Positions 35,460-47,480 of a stretch of 64,000 nucleotides of DNA are shown here, in pieces. A program made the position numbers and the translations under genes. Under the pieces are notes generated by a model. It ran no database searches, was not told the DNA's origin, and worked only from the letters and a program-made list of their open reading frames with translations. Origin of the DNA: Atherix ibis (lineage: Eukaryota > Arthropoda > Insecta > Diptera > Athericidae); contig OY282609.1 in NCBI GenBank assembly GCA_958298945.1, positions 37,855,212-37,919,211 on the forward strand, in the 5' to 3' direction. The number at the start of each line of letters is the position of its first letter. The first letter of the stretch is position 1.

Positions 35460-37730
35460 TTCCAGTTTTACGAGACAGTAACGTCGACAGTAATGTCGTT
35501 TTAGGAGACAGTAATGTCGTTTAAATACCTCCAAAAGAAATTCAAAAGCCATCTTCTATCCCGGTTCATCACCAATATATAAATATAAAAAAAGGACTCA
35601 AGCTTGTTAAAATCCATTACATCAACTATTTCTGCAATCGATTTTGAGTATTATCTACCAGTGAGACAACTACCAATACGACAGCACCACATACTATTAA
35701 CAATGCCTATAAGCAACCGCCCATCTTCGTCAAGAACATTAACAACAACAAAAATCAAGAAGTAATATTTATGATCCCCTTCCCCTTTTGTTTTCTCAGG
35801 ATATAACCCAATTAACAAAGTCACTAGTCTAGAAAATTAATCAATTATTAATACCACTTGTAACTGCTTTAATACCCATTGTATTTAATTTAACGTCCAT
35901 TGTTCAAAAATTAATGTCGTTCTCTACTACAAATTTCCTGTCCATCCTATTATGGAACGGAAATGGTTTGAACTCCCACCGATAAGAACTGTACATTCCT
36001 CTATATGACAATCGCATTTGCATTGATCTATTTACTGAGACGCACTTAAAATCCAGATCACCCATCTTGTCAGAAAAATTCAGTAAAACGCATGGTGAAA
36101 AAGCTATTTGTGGGACAAAACATTAAGCGTGACGCCCACTTTAATTTTGCCTCTGAATTCCGGCAATTACCAATTTGTCACTATAAATACCTGCTCATTT
36201 AACCTGAATATAGTATATGTTTAATATCCCCCCAACAAAACCATTACTGGTTCCGATTTCCTATTGTTTCTACATTCACAAGGAGTTTCGTTTCTCAAGA
36301 GTAGTGATTACAATGCTAAGGATTTTTCATAACAATTAATTTCCGCCTCTAATCTAACATACTGACAAACTTCTAATACAAAACTTCCGGATATGCTTGA
36401 TTGTATTATTAACACTTAAATTCCTTTCCGATTTAAACTCTGATCATAGTATTGTTTTTCTTATCCTAAATGCTTAGCCAATTTTAAACACTTCTTATCC
36501 TCGATTCAATAATAGAAAAATTGATTTGATTAATTAAAAATAATTAAGACCAATATATTGACTAAAAAAGGAACGTTAAAAACAGCAGACGGTCTTAATG
36601 ACGCTGTACACGATCTCACTATAAACATTCAAGTCACAGTAAGAACATCTTTTACAATACGTCATAACTTCAGTAGCAAAATTTTCTATCTAAAAAAGAG
36701 AAATTAATTAATAAAAAATAAATAAACGAGAGCGCACTGGCAACGCTGTACAACGTGAGCTAAACATGGAAATTAAAATGTACTATACGAGCAATAAACG
36801 GTACGAACATTATACAAGTTCACTAAGTGAAAATATTTATTTATGAGATGCCACTTGCCGAATACTTTCGTAAAAAAGAACATCACAATCAGTGAACCAA
36901 AATGACGGTAACTGGGCAAAAACAGAAAAAGAAAAGCTGAAATATTTGCTAAACATTTGGTAAATAATTTTGCTCCACATGACAAGATAGAAGACAAATC
37001 ACACATGCATATGGTATGTACCCAATCGCTCCCAAAAAACAACGAACTTATGTATCCAATCCCTTACAAAAATGTTAGGCCCTAAAACAACTAGTATTCT
37101 AGAGTAAATTTTCGGAAAAAGCTTTCGTTCCCATTAGTTTCATTTTCAATGCTATCCTGCGTAAAACCTATTTTCCTTACTCTAGCAATTAGCCCTATAC
37201 CAATACTTGGTAAATTTTTTTTAAAAAACTACAATTCAAACGAATCTGTTCAATACTAGATAATGGAAAAATTATTCCTGATCACCAATATAGCCTCCGA
37301 TCTGAACACTTCAAAATCCAGCAATGCCATCGCGTTGTTGCTTGCATTCTCTTTTGAGAGGAAAATATTGTCCAGGAGTATTTTTAGATGTCTCCCATAA
37401 TTTTGGATCCTGTGTGGTAATCTGGGCTCCTCTAGAAACTCAAGACCTCCCGTCCTTCTACATACTATTCCATTACAAATTCCCGATGCCAAAAATTTCA
37501 CTCCCATTTATTCTATCATTACAATGCACCCACAAGATAACTTTCTTGTATTACCATCTCCGGATTTAATTATCGGAAACTAAAGAGAACGTGGCCTGGC
37601 AATTAACAAGAATCTTCTAACTTTTGTTAGTTGAAGAAAAGCCAATGAATATTTACTTCCACTTCATTGCGGCATAAAGAAAGCTAAACAAGTTAATTTA
37701 AATCTTATATTTCTCCAAGAACTTTTGTTC
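35460..37730 (+). mobile_element. Jockey-clade non-LTR retrotransposon, ORF1 tail to mid ORF2
   Basis: Plus-strand decayed copy. It opens with direct repeats containing ACAGTAATGTCGTTT (35470-35522), an asparagine/serine-rich ORF1 tail and TALIPIVFNLTSIVQKL. ORF2 begins next to the ORF1 end, with MSFSTTNFLSILLWNGNGLN (about 35913-35975), IDLFTETHLKSRSP and other endonuclease pieces. It resumes with reverse-transcriptase fragments IPDHQYSLRSEHFKIQQCHR (about 37270-37335), CPGVFLDVSHNFG (37369-37410) and SYNNATS-like sequence. Frequent stops and deletions. Same family as 44310-47480, where the ORF1-ORF2 junction is better kept. Confidence 0.75.
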
Positions 37731-38689
37731 TATGATTTTTAAGATGTTAGACTATAAAAGTAGAATAACCATAAATAAAAATATTTTTTTATCTTTTCTA
37801 TTTCTTAGCATAAATAGTTTTGCTTTTAAATCAGTGTAGTGAAAAAGGCAAATGGCTAAGAGTTTTTGTTACAAAACGATTGCTAGTTATCGTATCATAA
37901 AAACTTTTATCAGATAAAATTTTTATATGAAATAAGAAAGCAAAGCTGCAAGTACTGCAAAGCAGCTTATTATACTAGTTTCGAATTCAACTGAAAGTTT
38001 CTCTTCTGAAAAACAACTATTCTAAAAAGGTGAGAAATTTTTTTTATAAGTTTTAGACTTCAATAAAGTTTACTATTAGCATTCCAAACTGAATATCTAT
38101 TTTCTGTTCACAGAAATTCAATTTTTGCATAACAAATTAGCATACACAGTGAATTTTTCATTTTAATTTAGTTGATAAAATTGATAAAAAAACCAAAAAT
38201 CATGTTTCCATATTTTATAAAATTGTTAATAATAACAGTCAGACTTTTGTATACAGAATTTATTAAATATAAACAACTGTTTATGAAAGTGAAGCATAAG
38301 AAACATGTTATTTTAAATAGAAGATGAAAATTAAATTTATCTAGAAAAAAAATTATTATGTTTTTTTTTTAAATATTCATTAATATAAGCAGATTTAATT
38401 TTATTCTACAAATTATACGTAGATTAAAGTCCTGAAATATGCCCTCGTATAATAATTTGTTAGTTTAAATTATTAGGTAAAAAAAACCTACTTGTGCTTA
38501 TCCGTATAAAAAATTGGCATGTAATGATAATTTTAGAGAAGATTAACCACCAACAGTAAATTTAATAAAAAATTATGGAGATTGAACTGCATATAAACGT
38601 CTAAGTTGAAAAAGAAAAATAAGAAATAATTAGTGAAATTGATCCTAGCATAAATGATATCCAAATGGAAAATTGGGAGACATACACCC
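37731..38689. other. AT-rich spacer between two Jockey-clade copies
   Basis: No features seen; base composition differs sharply from the elements on both sides. Confidence 0.5.
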
Positions 38690-40230
38690 ATTCACTGTTT
38701 ACGTAATAAAATTTTAACTGACGCGGAAGTCAAAATCTTTCATCGCGAGAGGAGAATATGATGTCAAGCACCCCAAATGGGGTTGCCGTGTTTCGAATCC
38801 CCGAGGAAATATTCACCAAGAAATGCTCTCTTATACCACATTTGAAGTGCTAGCTCCTTCCTCTCCCACATATTAGCCTAGCAGTCATAGGAAACTTCCT
38901 GATATCCTAGACTATTTCAACACCTCTTAATTTCGTAAATTTGCAGTAAATACAATTTTTTTTTGTTTCGACCAAATCCCAATGATTGTCCGGTTCTCCA
39001 TACATTAGATACCTTTACTTTTTAAAAATCCTATCCTGCTAGGCTTATAAATGGGAAAGCTGATTAGCACGGTTTTAGACAAAACTTGGACTAACAGATC
39101 TATTTACATCGCATCCTTAAGAACGAACAAGAAATAGACGATGCCGTAGGGGATTTAACTGTTTTTATACAAAACTTAATAAATTGTGGCAGCGTTTAAG
39201 GATCCCAAGTAACAAGAAAAACCGAACAAACTATAACGACATCTGAAACAAGAAATAATCAACTACAACAACGTACGAGTTGCTCAATATATCGAGTCAC
39301 TGACAACTAATAAGTCACTTTGGGCAGCTACCAGACGAATACTTAAATAATATAAAACCGCTACACATCCGGTATATAATGCCAACGGAACCTGAGTAAA
39401 AAAAACAACATTTAGAAAGCCAACACCATAAGCAAACTCCACTAAGCCATACGAAGACATATAAGATATCCGAGAATTATCAAAACAGTTGCCTAGAAGT
39501 CTACCTCCTAAGTTATTCACTCCCTCCTATCAAACAACCACCGTCCTGATAATTTATATTTATAATATTATAATATTCTCTACACTTAATTTTTCCTTCA
39601 TTTTGAAAAATCGTCATAATAATCTCAAAATCTAATAAACCCAAAAACTTTCCTACCTCATATACACCTATAAGCCTTATTCCCATTATGTCAAAAATCC
39701 TTGAAAAACTAATCCTAAAACGTCTTTATCCTATTATTGAAATCAAGTGTGTGAGTCCTCAGTATCATTTTGAATTTCGAACTGCGTATTCCACTATCCA
39801 ACAGTGTCATCGTGTAGTCGATTACATATGTGTAGCGTGCTCGTTAAAGCGAAAAAAACCATCCAGGCGTATTTTTTGACAGTTCGCACGCTTTCGACTG
39901 CATATAGCATGCTGGATATATTTGAAAGCTGCAGCAAATCTTACCCTCTGATTATTTCCATATCCTAAGATCCTACCTCTCAGACTAATATTTTCAGGTA
40001 GCTATCCTATATTTGCCGGTGTCAGTCAATTAAGTATCCTAGGTCGAATTCTTTACAACATTTACACCTATGATATTTCTTGTCATAATGATATCCTAAC
40101 CAACGATGCAGCCATCCTCATCCAGGACATAGATCTATCCACAGCCACCAGCTAAATGAGCAAAAATAGGCTTATGTTACTTTTAGTCTGCCAACAACAG
40201 GCTCCTAATATAACTATGAATATAAAATAT
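38690..40230 (+). mobile_element. Jockey-clade non-LTR retrotransposon, second plus-strand copy
   Basis: It begins inside the endonuclease: KHPKWGCRVSNPRGN (about 38764-38810), APSSPTY*PSSHRKLPDILD (38850-38920). Then YNNVRVAQYIESLTTNKSLW followed by AATRRIL (about 39255-39345), SLPPKLFTPS, MSKILEKLILKRLYPIIEIK (39688-39747), YHFEFRTAYSTIQQCHRVVD, and a degraded palm with DDAAILIQDIDLSTATS (about 40100-40155), ending near VTF. It repeats reverse-transcriptase regions already present at 37080-37730, so it is a separate insertion rather than the continuation of that copy. Confidence 0.75.
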
Positions 40231-41989
40231 AATACATTATGTAATTTTAAACAATTGCTTATATTAAAATGTGGTCATTATATTATAAAAACTGAAATTT
40301 ACGTGTACATATATACAAAACTGTTTAATCAAATTTGTTTCGATAGTATAACATTTGATAAATAAAAATGATTACTATCAGTAAAAAGCACTTCCCCTAT
40401 TTAATATTTTCCTTCTTTTACTAATTGTAGAATAATGGCAGCGACGAGAAATTAATATACTTAGTTACGTAATATTCCATAATATTTAGATAGTATAACT
40501 TTCAAGTAGAGTATAAATTTAATTAATATGAAAAGGCATTTTGCCTCAAATAAACATGAAAATATTTACGATTTCCATTCGATGAAAATTGATGTGTGAG
40601 CGCACACTAACGTAAAAAATACAAAAACAAATATTAGGAAAATATTAGAATTTTCAAACTCGCACATGTCGGCAGTACGAATAAATAGCATTTGCTCACT
40701 GAATTTAATCAACAATTTAAGTGAGGCCTCCATAACGATTTCCTTTATTCGATCTTAGCAGTCTGCAAACTTTTGCTTTACTAATATTTTTTGCCAATGA
40801 TAAGAATAAAAGTCCGAACATGCTTAGCCAAATATTTATGAAACATGAAAAGTTTATTTTAAAATTTACTTAATCTTTTAATATAAAAAAAATAATTTAA
40901 CGAATTGTATGGCTTTTATTATCTTAGGCCGAAATTTGGATTATGGTCTTTCATTGTAAATAACCTAACAGATGATATATTCGTATTTTATTATACGCTA
41001 AAATTGTTAGGTGCTATAAAAATACGAATATCCTGGTCAAAATAATTTTCTAGTGAAGTAAATAAAATGGTTTGATTTATTCCGTAGTAATATTAATAAT
41101 ATTTTAAACGACTGCCATCAAATTTAAAATTTATTCATTACCTATAAATATGAAGTATTTCCCAGGCGAATAAATCAAAAATATTGATTTATTCTTGATT
41201 TGGAAAAAAATTATTTCATATTATCTCAACAATATATTGTAATATAAATTTTAAAAGTTTTATGACTGTGGGAATATTTTTACAACACTTTCTTATTTCT
41301 TACTCTATTTTGTATATCAACATTTTGTTTATAAAATTTTATTACAAATGCATTTTTAGTCATATTATAGGAATTAGATTATGTTAAAATTGCAATAAAA
41401 GTTTCAATTTCCTAGGCCCAATATGTTTTGTACTGTGTTTACTGTCTCATATACGCAATATAAAGAGTTGTATAATAACTGAGTTCTAGAGGGCAGCTAG
41501 ACAGGAATTTATTTATTGCACAAAGCGAGCATTAGTAAATCTATCTATTAAGGGGTTGTTGCCATAAAAAATATCCAACATCTATATACACATACACATA
41601 TATTCTGGATTTGATATTTCAGAAAATGTACATCTGAAGTAGGAAAGATTCTTTTCAAATTACAGAGTAAGCGATCCACGCTTCAGTTACATCCAAGCAT
41701 ACAGAGAGAAAAAAAAATTAAACTATACTTCATTATGAAAAAAAGAAGTAAATGTTTTAAAAGCTATTAGAATTCAAGATTTTCAAAGGCAAAAATAATA
41801 TTAATTAAATCTAATGTTTATAAATATTTATAATTGTTAATAATTAAATATCAATTTTATTGTATGCGAAATATATCAAAAAAAATTAAAATGATTACGG
41901 AAGGAAAATCTACTTATATACCTGCAAATTTGATAAAAAGTATAGGTTGTGATAGAACACTTTCCTTTAAATTTTCAAGCCAATATGAC
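40231..41989. other. AT-rich spacer
   Basis: About 1.7 kb without recognisable features. Confidence 0.5.
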
Positions 41990-42048
41990 TTGGTTATGTG
42001 TCTCGCTTTCATGGGGCACGCAGCAATGAAAGCGAGACACATAACCAA
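41990..42048 (+). repeat. perfect 23-bp hairpin with 13-nt loop
   Basis: 41990-42012 (TTGGTTATGTGTCTCGCTTTC plus AT) is the exact reverse complement of 42026-42048; the loop is GGGGCACGCAGCA. GC is much higher than in the flanks. It has no TA duplication or relation to the transposon ends in this window. As RNA it would form a short, fully paired stem. It could be a microRNA-like or foldback element; it is a bit short for a typical microRNA precursor unless the stem extends imperfectly. The 86-codon frame covering it (41834-42094) is probably spurious. Confidence 0.75.
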
Positions 42049-42935
42049 TATCAAATTTTTATACTGTTTTTTTTTTCACTATGACTTTTGTTAATTCTTT
42101 TAAAATATGGTATCATTTAAAAAAGTATAATCATATTTGCAAATTATTTATAGAAATTTTAATGCTTCGCTTCAATAATCTTCAATCTTAGAAGAAAAAA
42201 ATATTTCGAAGTAATCGAAACAAATTTATGTAACCACTTTTGATATCAAATAGAATATTAATATGAATATTATTAAAGATTTATTAAGAATACTGGAATT
42301 CAACTTAAGAATAAATACGGGAATACATCTGATAATACAATATTTAAATATTATATTTCCTAGAAATACGAGGTAAGTATTTTATTTGGAACTTACTGCT
42401 TAGTTGATTCTTTTTTAATAAATTAAGAAAGAGTGCATTTCCACACAAAAAAATTAATTAACTACTTGTATACACTAAGAGTATATAGAAAGTTAAATTA
42501 ATAATGAAATCTATATTAATATACCATTTTATACACAATATTGAAAATATAACGTGTTTTTTTTAAAATTTTCTCTAAAATAAAATTTCAGTACATAAGA
42601 TCTGTATTTGATATGTTTATTTATTTTAAATAGTACATTCAATTTTTTGTAGACTTCTAAAAATCGCTTGAAAAAACTATATATACTTTCCCATAATGTG
42701 ATTATCTGGCTTCCATCACAAATAATAAATATTATTGGAGCTGCCAGCAAAACAGGTGGTATTATTTATGTATTTTTGATACAAATCTGAAAAACTTCTT
42801 TGATCTAAAAATTTGTTATTTTTTCTCATTTTAAAAGAGTTTATATTTGTGGTATCTATTCTACTGCTTCGGTTTTTAAAATTACAAAATTCGTAATAGA
42901 AATCCAAAAATTCATTTCTTCAACTATTTTAAATT
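42049..42935. other. AT-rich spacer
   Basis: No features seen; two small minus-strand open frames here are low-complexity. Confidence 0.45.
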
Positions 42936-43013
42936 TAGCTTTAATAAATTAATTAATTTAGAGCCGTTAAAAACTAACGGCTCTAAATGAATTAATTTTT
43001 TTAAACTAAAGCC
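42936..43013. repeat. near-palindrome with GC-rich centre
   Basis: The central arms TTTAGAGCCGTTA and TAACGGCTCTAAA are exact inverse copies around AAAC. Weaker symmetry (TTTAGCTTTAATAAATTAATTAA against a reverse complement with several changes) extends it to roughly 38-bp arms. It could be a small foldback insertion. Confidence 0.7.
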
Positions 43014-43446
43014 AAATACTACAATATTTTAACAAACCATGTATAAAAAAATTGTTAGAGTAATATTAACTTTGATAGAACTACCATATATATTTGACAT
43101 TTCCTCTTTTTGAAAAATATTTTCAGATTATATAAAGGCAAGTGCAACAATCTGAGGAACCTACTGCATCAGAAGATTCCGAATAAAGTACTGATTTATT
43201 GCTGAAGACAAGCTGTTTGTATTCAAATATTCTTTATAAACTTTATAAATATTTCGAGGAAATATTAATATATTTTATTTTATTCTATTATAAAATATTA
43301 TACTCTAAACAATATCATTTTAAAAAATGATTCTTCTTAAACCATTTTAAATTCCAGTCTCACCCAGTTTTTTTTTAAATTGATAACTAGACATTTTCTA
43401 AAACTAAAAATTATTTATTATAAATTTTTTATTTTAATTATTTGGT

Positions 43447-43470
43447 AATTTATATATATATATATATATT
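43447..43470. repeat. (TA)n microsatellite
   Basis: About ten TA units. Confidence 0.9.
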
Positions 43471-43502
43471 TAGTTTTAAAATAGTAATAAAAAATTATTA
43501 AA

Positions 43503-43560
43503 TGTAAAGTAAAACAATTATATATAAATAATATTAAAAAAATAATTGTTTTACTTTACA
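43503..43560. repeat. 18-bp perfect inverted repeat
   Basis: TGTAAAGTAAAACAATTA at 43503-43520 is inverted exactly at 43543-43560, with an AT-rich 22-nt loop. Confidence 0.8.
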
Positions 43561-43674
43561 GTTTATTTATAAAATATTTAGACGGGCATTTTAATATTTA
43601 TTTTATTACTCGTAAAATATACAACAATGTACACAATAAACATTTATCTTATTGCTTAAGAATAAATTTAGAAC

Positions 43675-43962
43675 ATGTTAATTATATTAAGAGTAAAATT
43701 CATCATATTGGTACTGCTACTATCAAGAGTTTCAATATTTCCATCATTATCTATATTCGAAAAACTACAAGCAGTATACTATGGAATACTTACATTTACA
43801 AATACAAATTATTCAACGCTCTTGAAAAATTCTATTTTAGTTCCAACAAGAATCCAAACTAAAAATAATTCCTCCCAAACTTATGATGAATGGGGCACTT
43901 CTGCTCAAATTTATGCATTTAGTTGCAAACAACAGCATTCCATGTTTAAAATCGTAATTTAA
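43675..43962 (+). CDS. small hypothetical frame with hydrophobic N-terminus
   Basis: 95 codons from ATG. Residues 5-20 (LRVKFIILVLLLSRVS) look like a signal peptide or membrane segment; then a polar part with KLQAVYYGILTFTNTNYSTL and TYDEWGTSAQIYAFSCKQQH. No family is recognised. It could be a small secreted protein, an exon or a chance frame in AT-rich DNA. No promoter or polyadenylation context that decides the issue was found. Confidence 0.15.
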   Translation: MLIILRVKFIILVLLLSRVSIFPSLSIFEKLQAVYYGILTFTNTNYSTLLKNSILVPTRIQTKNNSSQTYDEWGTSAQIYAFSCKQQHSMFKIVI

Positions 43963-44090
43963 ATTTGGTCTATTCCTACTTATACTATTATTATGCCTTA
44001 TTGTACTAGAAATACTAATTTATTTCGTTTTTACAAGATATGATGTATTTCGTGAGATATCTAATTTCCACTTATTAATTAAGCGCCTAA

Positions 44091-44126
44091 GGATGTTATG
44101 TATAAAATTATATGCACATAACATCC
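44091..44126. repeat. 11-bp hairpin
   Basis: GGATGTTATGT at 44091-44101 is inverted exactly at 44116-44126, with a 14-nt loop. Confidence 0.6.
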
Positions 44127-44319
44127 GATAAGACTTGGTGTCAGTTAATAACATTTTGTAGTACGTCAAGAATTTTTTTGTTTTTTTTTTATTTATCTGC
44201 ATCAAAAATTTTATTGTTAGTAGCAGATTTACATAATATTTTAATTTACAATCTTGTGTATCCTGAAGTGGGAGTAAACATCCACTGCCATTTCTCCAAC
44301 TAATATAAGTTAGATTGCT

Positions 44320-46787
44320 CTAGCAAATCTCTACGCTATTGTCTTTAAAGTCTCCAATGAGTGTTTCCGGAGAGGGCAGTACAGGACAATTCTCTCACAA
44401 ATGGATTATGATCATAGGATAGCGGGAACTTCAAAAGGTTCTGAATAAAGGGAACATTTAGATCATGATGAACATAAAAGGGAGCTCAACAATGTTTATG
44501 GAGGTTCTTAGATTGTAAGGCCTAGAAGCGATAGGAATAAGAACGTTTCGTTGAACCCCAAACTTCAATTCCATATGTCCAAATAGGTTTTATAATTGTA
44601 TTGTAGATTAGAAGTTTACTTTTTATTGTTAGTTTCGAACGTTTGTCCAGTAGTCTTAGAAGTTGTAGGTAGCGTCTAGTAGCTTCAAGTTGTCTTAGTC
44701 TAGTATGTGGGTTACATGTTAATATCTTGTTCAGGTAAAGTCCTAAAAAACGCACTTAATCATATTGTGGAATCATGTTGCTATTAAGGTGTAAAGGGGT
44801 GGGTTTTCCTTAACAAAGTGTGAAAGTAATGTGAGGTTGTGTCTATGGGATTGTAAAATTTTTGAAGCTATGTCACGATTTGTATGGGTAGCAATTATGG
44901 CTATATCATCTGCATAAGTATCAATGAAAGTATTAAGATCAAATGGGATATAATGGCTATAAATATTCTATAAAATGGGAGCAAGGAACTAGCTTTTCGA
45001 ACTTCCGCTAGAATAGGATATATTTCAGAGGATTCTGAGTTAATTGTAACTTGGAAATGAAGTTGGGAGAGATATGGTTTTATGATAAGGTATTAATCTA
45101 ACGAAGAGAGGTCTTGAGTTTTCAAAGGAGTCCAGGATGCTACACACGATCAAAAACGTAGAAGATATCTAAATATACTCCTGGGCAATACGCGATGGCA
45201 TTGCTGGATTGTGGAGCGTTCAAATCGGCAGCAAATTGGTGATCAGGAATCAGTTTTTCATTAACTTAGTCCATAGGAAGAAGGAGAATTAACGGGTTTA
45301 TTTGGTTTAGGAATCATTTTAATGACAGAAAGTTTCCAGAGTAAGGGAAAATAGGTTGTGGGCAGGATGCCATTAAAAATGTATGTAATTAAAACTAAAG
45401 CTTTTCGGAAAATTTGCTCCAGAAAAGGAGCTGTTATTAGATTATAACCAAGACATTTTTTAGTGGGAGAACGCAGAAAAGCACACTAAATTTCCGAGTG
45501 CTTGAAATTTTTGGGAAGAAGACTCATAGGGATTCTTAACATTAGTTTGTCGATTATTTTGTTAGTATGTGATTTGTCTTCTATATCATCATATGGGTCA
45601 AAAGCATTTATGAAATGTTTAGCAAATACTTTGGCTTTTTCTTTGTCTGTTTTTGTCCAGTACCACCATTTTGTTTCGGTGAGTGTGATATTCTTTTGTA
45701 CGAGAGTATCCGTCTAGTGCCTTCCCAGAAAGATATATTGTCAGTAAGCGAGCTTGTATAAATTTCATGCCATTCATTATAGTGTTTTTTAATTTCCATT
45801 TTTAGTTCACTTTGTAGTCGGTTAAGTTTATATTCGTAAGCGTTGCCACTGCTGCGTTTTCATTTTTCTTTTTTCATTAACTAATGTACGTATTTTATTG
45901 GGCAATTTTTGCTGTTGTGGTTGTGGCATATTGTAAGAAATGTGGGAAGTTTTGACTGCATGTTGTATAAATATAGTGAAGTCATTTACGGCATCATTAA
46001 TGTCGTTTGCTGTTTTTAACGATCATTTTAAGTCAATCTGTTGGTCTAATTTGTTTCTAAATGTGTTCCAATCTATTTTGCCATTTATGAATCTAGGATA
46101 AAAAGTCTTTAAGATTGGATTAGAATTAAGGGTAAGGAGAACCGGGCTATGATTAGATTATAAATCGGAAAGAGTTTCGATACTAGAATTCATGGTAATT
46201 GAAGGAGTGCTCATGAAGTAATCGAGGATATCAGGTCGTTTTGAACTAGAAGTTGGCCAGTATGTTAGATTTGGAGGGGAATTTATTTGGTATGATGTAT
46301 GGAATACAGTTTCTTGAAGAATCTTTCCTTGAGGGTTAGTAACACGGTAACTCCATTGAGGATGTTTAGCATTGTAATCACCAAACGCAAGAAACGAGGC
46401 TCCAAATGAGTGTATAAAGTATAAGAAGTCGGAACAAATTACGGTTTTGTTACGAGGACATTATGCAGATGATAAATTAAGAATAAATAAGGAGGTATCA
46501 AAAGGAACAACTGTGGATTGTTGGGATTCGGAGGCGAAATTGGAGTGAATGTTATTTTTTTATGGTTTTTTTTACAAGGATAGATGTTTGACCATGCGCC
46601 GTATTGTTAGGGTGATCAGTTCTGTATATACCGTAGTCTCGTATCGTAAAGTATGACCTGTATGTGAAGTGCGTCTCTGTTAATAAAGCAATGTCAATGC
46701 ATGCGTCTATTATGTGGAAGAATATCCAGTTGGATATTCTCGAGAAGAATGTCTAGGAAGGAGAGGAAATTTGCGGTGTATGACGAC
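44320..46787 (-). pseudogene. Jockey-clade ORF2 endonuclease/reverse transcriptase, broken
   Basis: Starts MSSYTANFLSF right after ORF1. Endonuclease C-terminal part: GDYNAKHPQWSYRVTNPQGK (about 46340-46400), LTYWPTSSSKRPDILDYFMS (about 46210-46275) and SNHSPVLLTLN. Connector: NGKIDWNTFRNKLDQQIDLK and MEIKKHYNEWHEIYTSS (45608-45799) with SFWEGTRRILSYKR. Reverse transcriptase: LIPDHQFAADLN, CPGVYLDIFYVFDRV*HPGL (about 45130-45190); the YADD box is eroded. Thumb: RFLGLYLNKILTCNPHTRLR and KPIWTYGIEVWGSTKRSY (44522-44755). Many stops; inactive. Confidence 0.8.
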
Positions 46788-47480
46788 ATTTATTTTTGAA
46801 CAGTAGACGATAAAGGTAACACAATGGACATCAAATCTATTACAAGTGGTGTTAGTATTTTGTTTAATTGATGTATAACTAAATTGCTTAATTGGGAGAA
46901 CATTGAGGATGTATCTTGGGACAACAATGACGGAGGGAGAATATAATTCTTACTGCTACTTTGTTGCTGTTGTGGTTGTTGCAATTGTGGCTCCTGATAT
47001 TGCTCTTGATGAAGTTCTTATTATTTTTGTTATTGCTGTGACCGCAACAAATGATAAACCTTGCCTGGTTGACTATGTATAATGGTTAGTTGGTTGTTTT
47101 CTTGTTGTTCGAATTGATTTTCTCCTGCAGTTTTTTATAAGTAGAGCATTCCTTATAATTTTCGGGATGGTTACTGTCGCAGAGAACGCATTTGGCTGGA
47201 GTTGGGAGGGTGTCGGCAATAAGTCTTTGTATGTTCGTATTCTTGGCATCTATGGTATTGGACAATATCTTTACTAGTGTGCGGTTCTTCAACTTTTATT
47301 TTTGTGTACAGTAGCGTCTCGACGCTGAAGATGGTTTTATTATTGGGCACCGGTTTTAGTGACACGCAAAATAGTGGCATAGGAGTTGCACTAAAGTTGT
47401 TCCATATCGATTTTGTTTGGCCGCCATTTTGGTTTGGATGACATTTGTATGTTGGCATTTGACAGTCGTAGAGAGTGATC
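46788..47480 (-). pseudogene. Jockey-clade ORF1 (Gag-like) with zinc knuckles
   Basis: Minus-strand pieces: NNFSATPMPLFCVSLKPVPN and KTIFSVETLLYTKIKVEEP, then CQEYEHTKTYCRHPPN (a decayed zinc knuckle) and in the next frame AKCVLCDSNHPENYKECSTY, a C-x2-C-x3-H-x6-C knuckle typical of Jockey ORF1. A Gln/Asn-rich linker follows (QQPQQQQSSSK), then SQDTSSMFSQLSNLVIHQLN and the end LSSTVQK with TAA at about 46788-46790. ORF1 proteins bind element RNA. The ORF2 ATG follows the stop immediately (TAAATG), the usual tight spacing in the clade. At least two frameshifts. Confidence 0.75.

Larger units (their letters stand above)
44310..47480 (-). mobile_element. Jockey-clade non-LTR retrotransposon, longest copy (ORF1 tail, endonuclease, RT)
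   Basis: Minus strand, 3.2 kb, 5'-truncated inside ORF1 and decayed, but with all parts in order: ORF1 zinc knuckles and tail (46790-47480), ORF2 endonuclease (about 46150-46790), connector (45600-46150), reverse transcriptase (44700-45600) and C-terminal thumb region (44320-44755). It defines the family found also at 5296, 21260, 35460 and 38690. The low-coordinate 3' end near 44310 lacks a clear poly(A) tail. Its 5' end directly abuts the DD41D element at 47481. Confidence 0.85.

Noticed and set aside
41834..42094. 86-codon plus-strand frame as a gene
   Set aside because: Its middle is the palindrome at 41990-42048, read through both arms; the rest is AT-rich and unrecognised.
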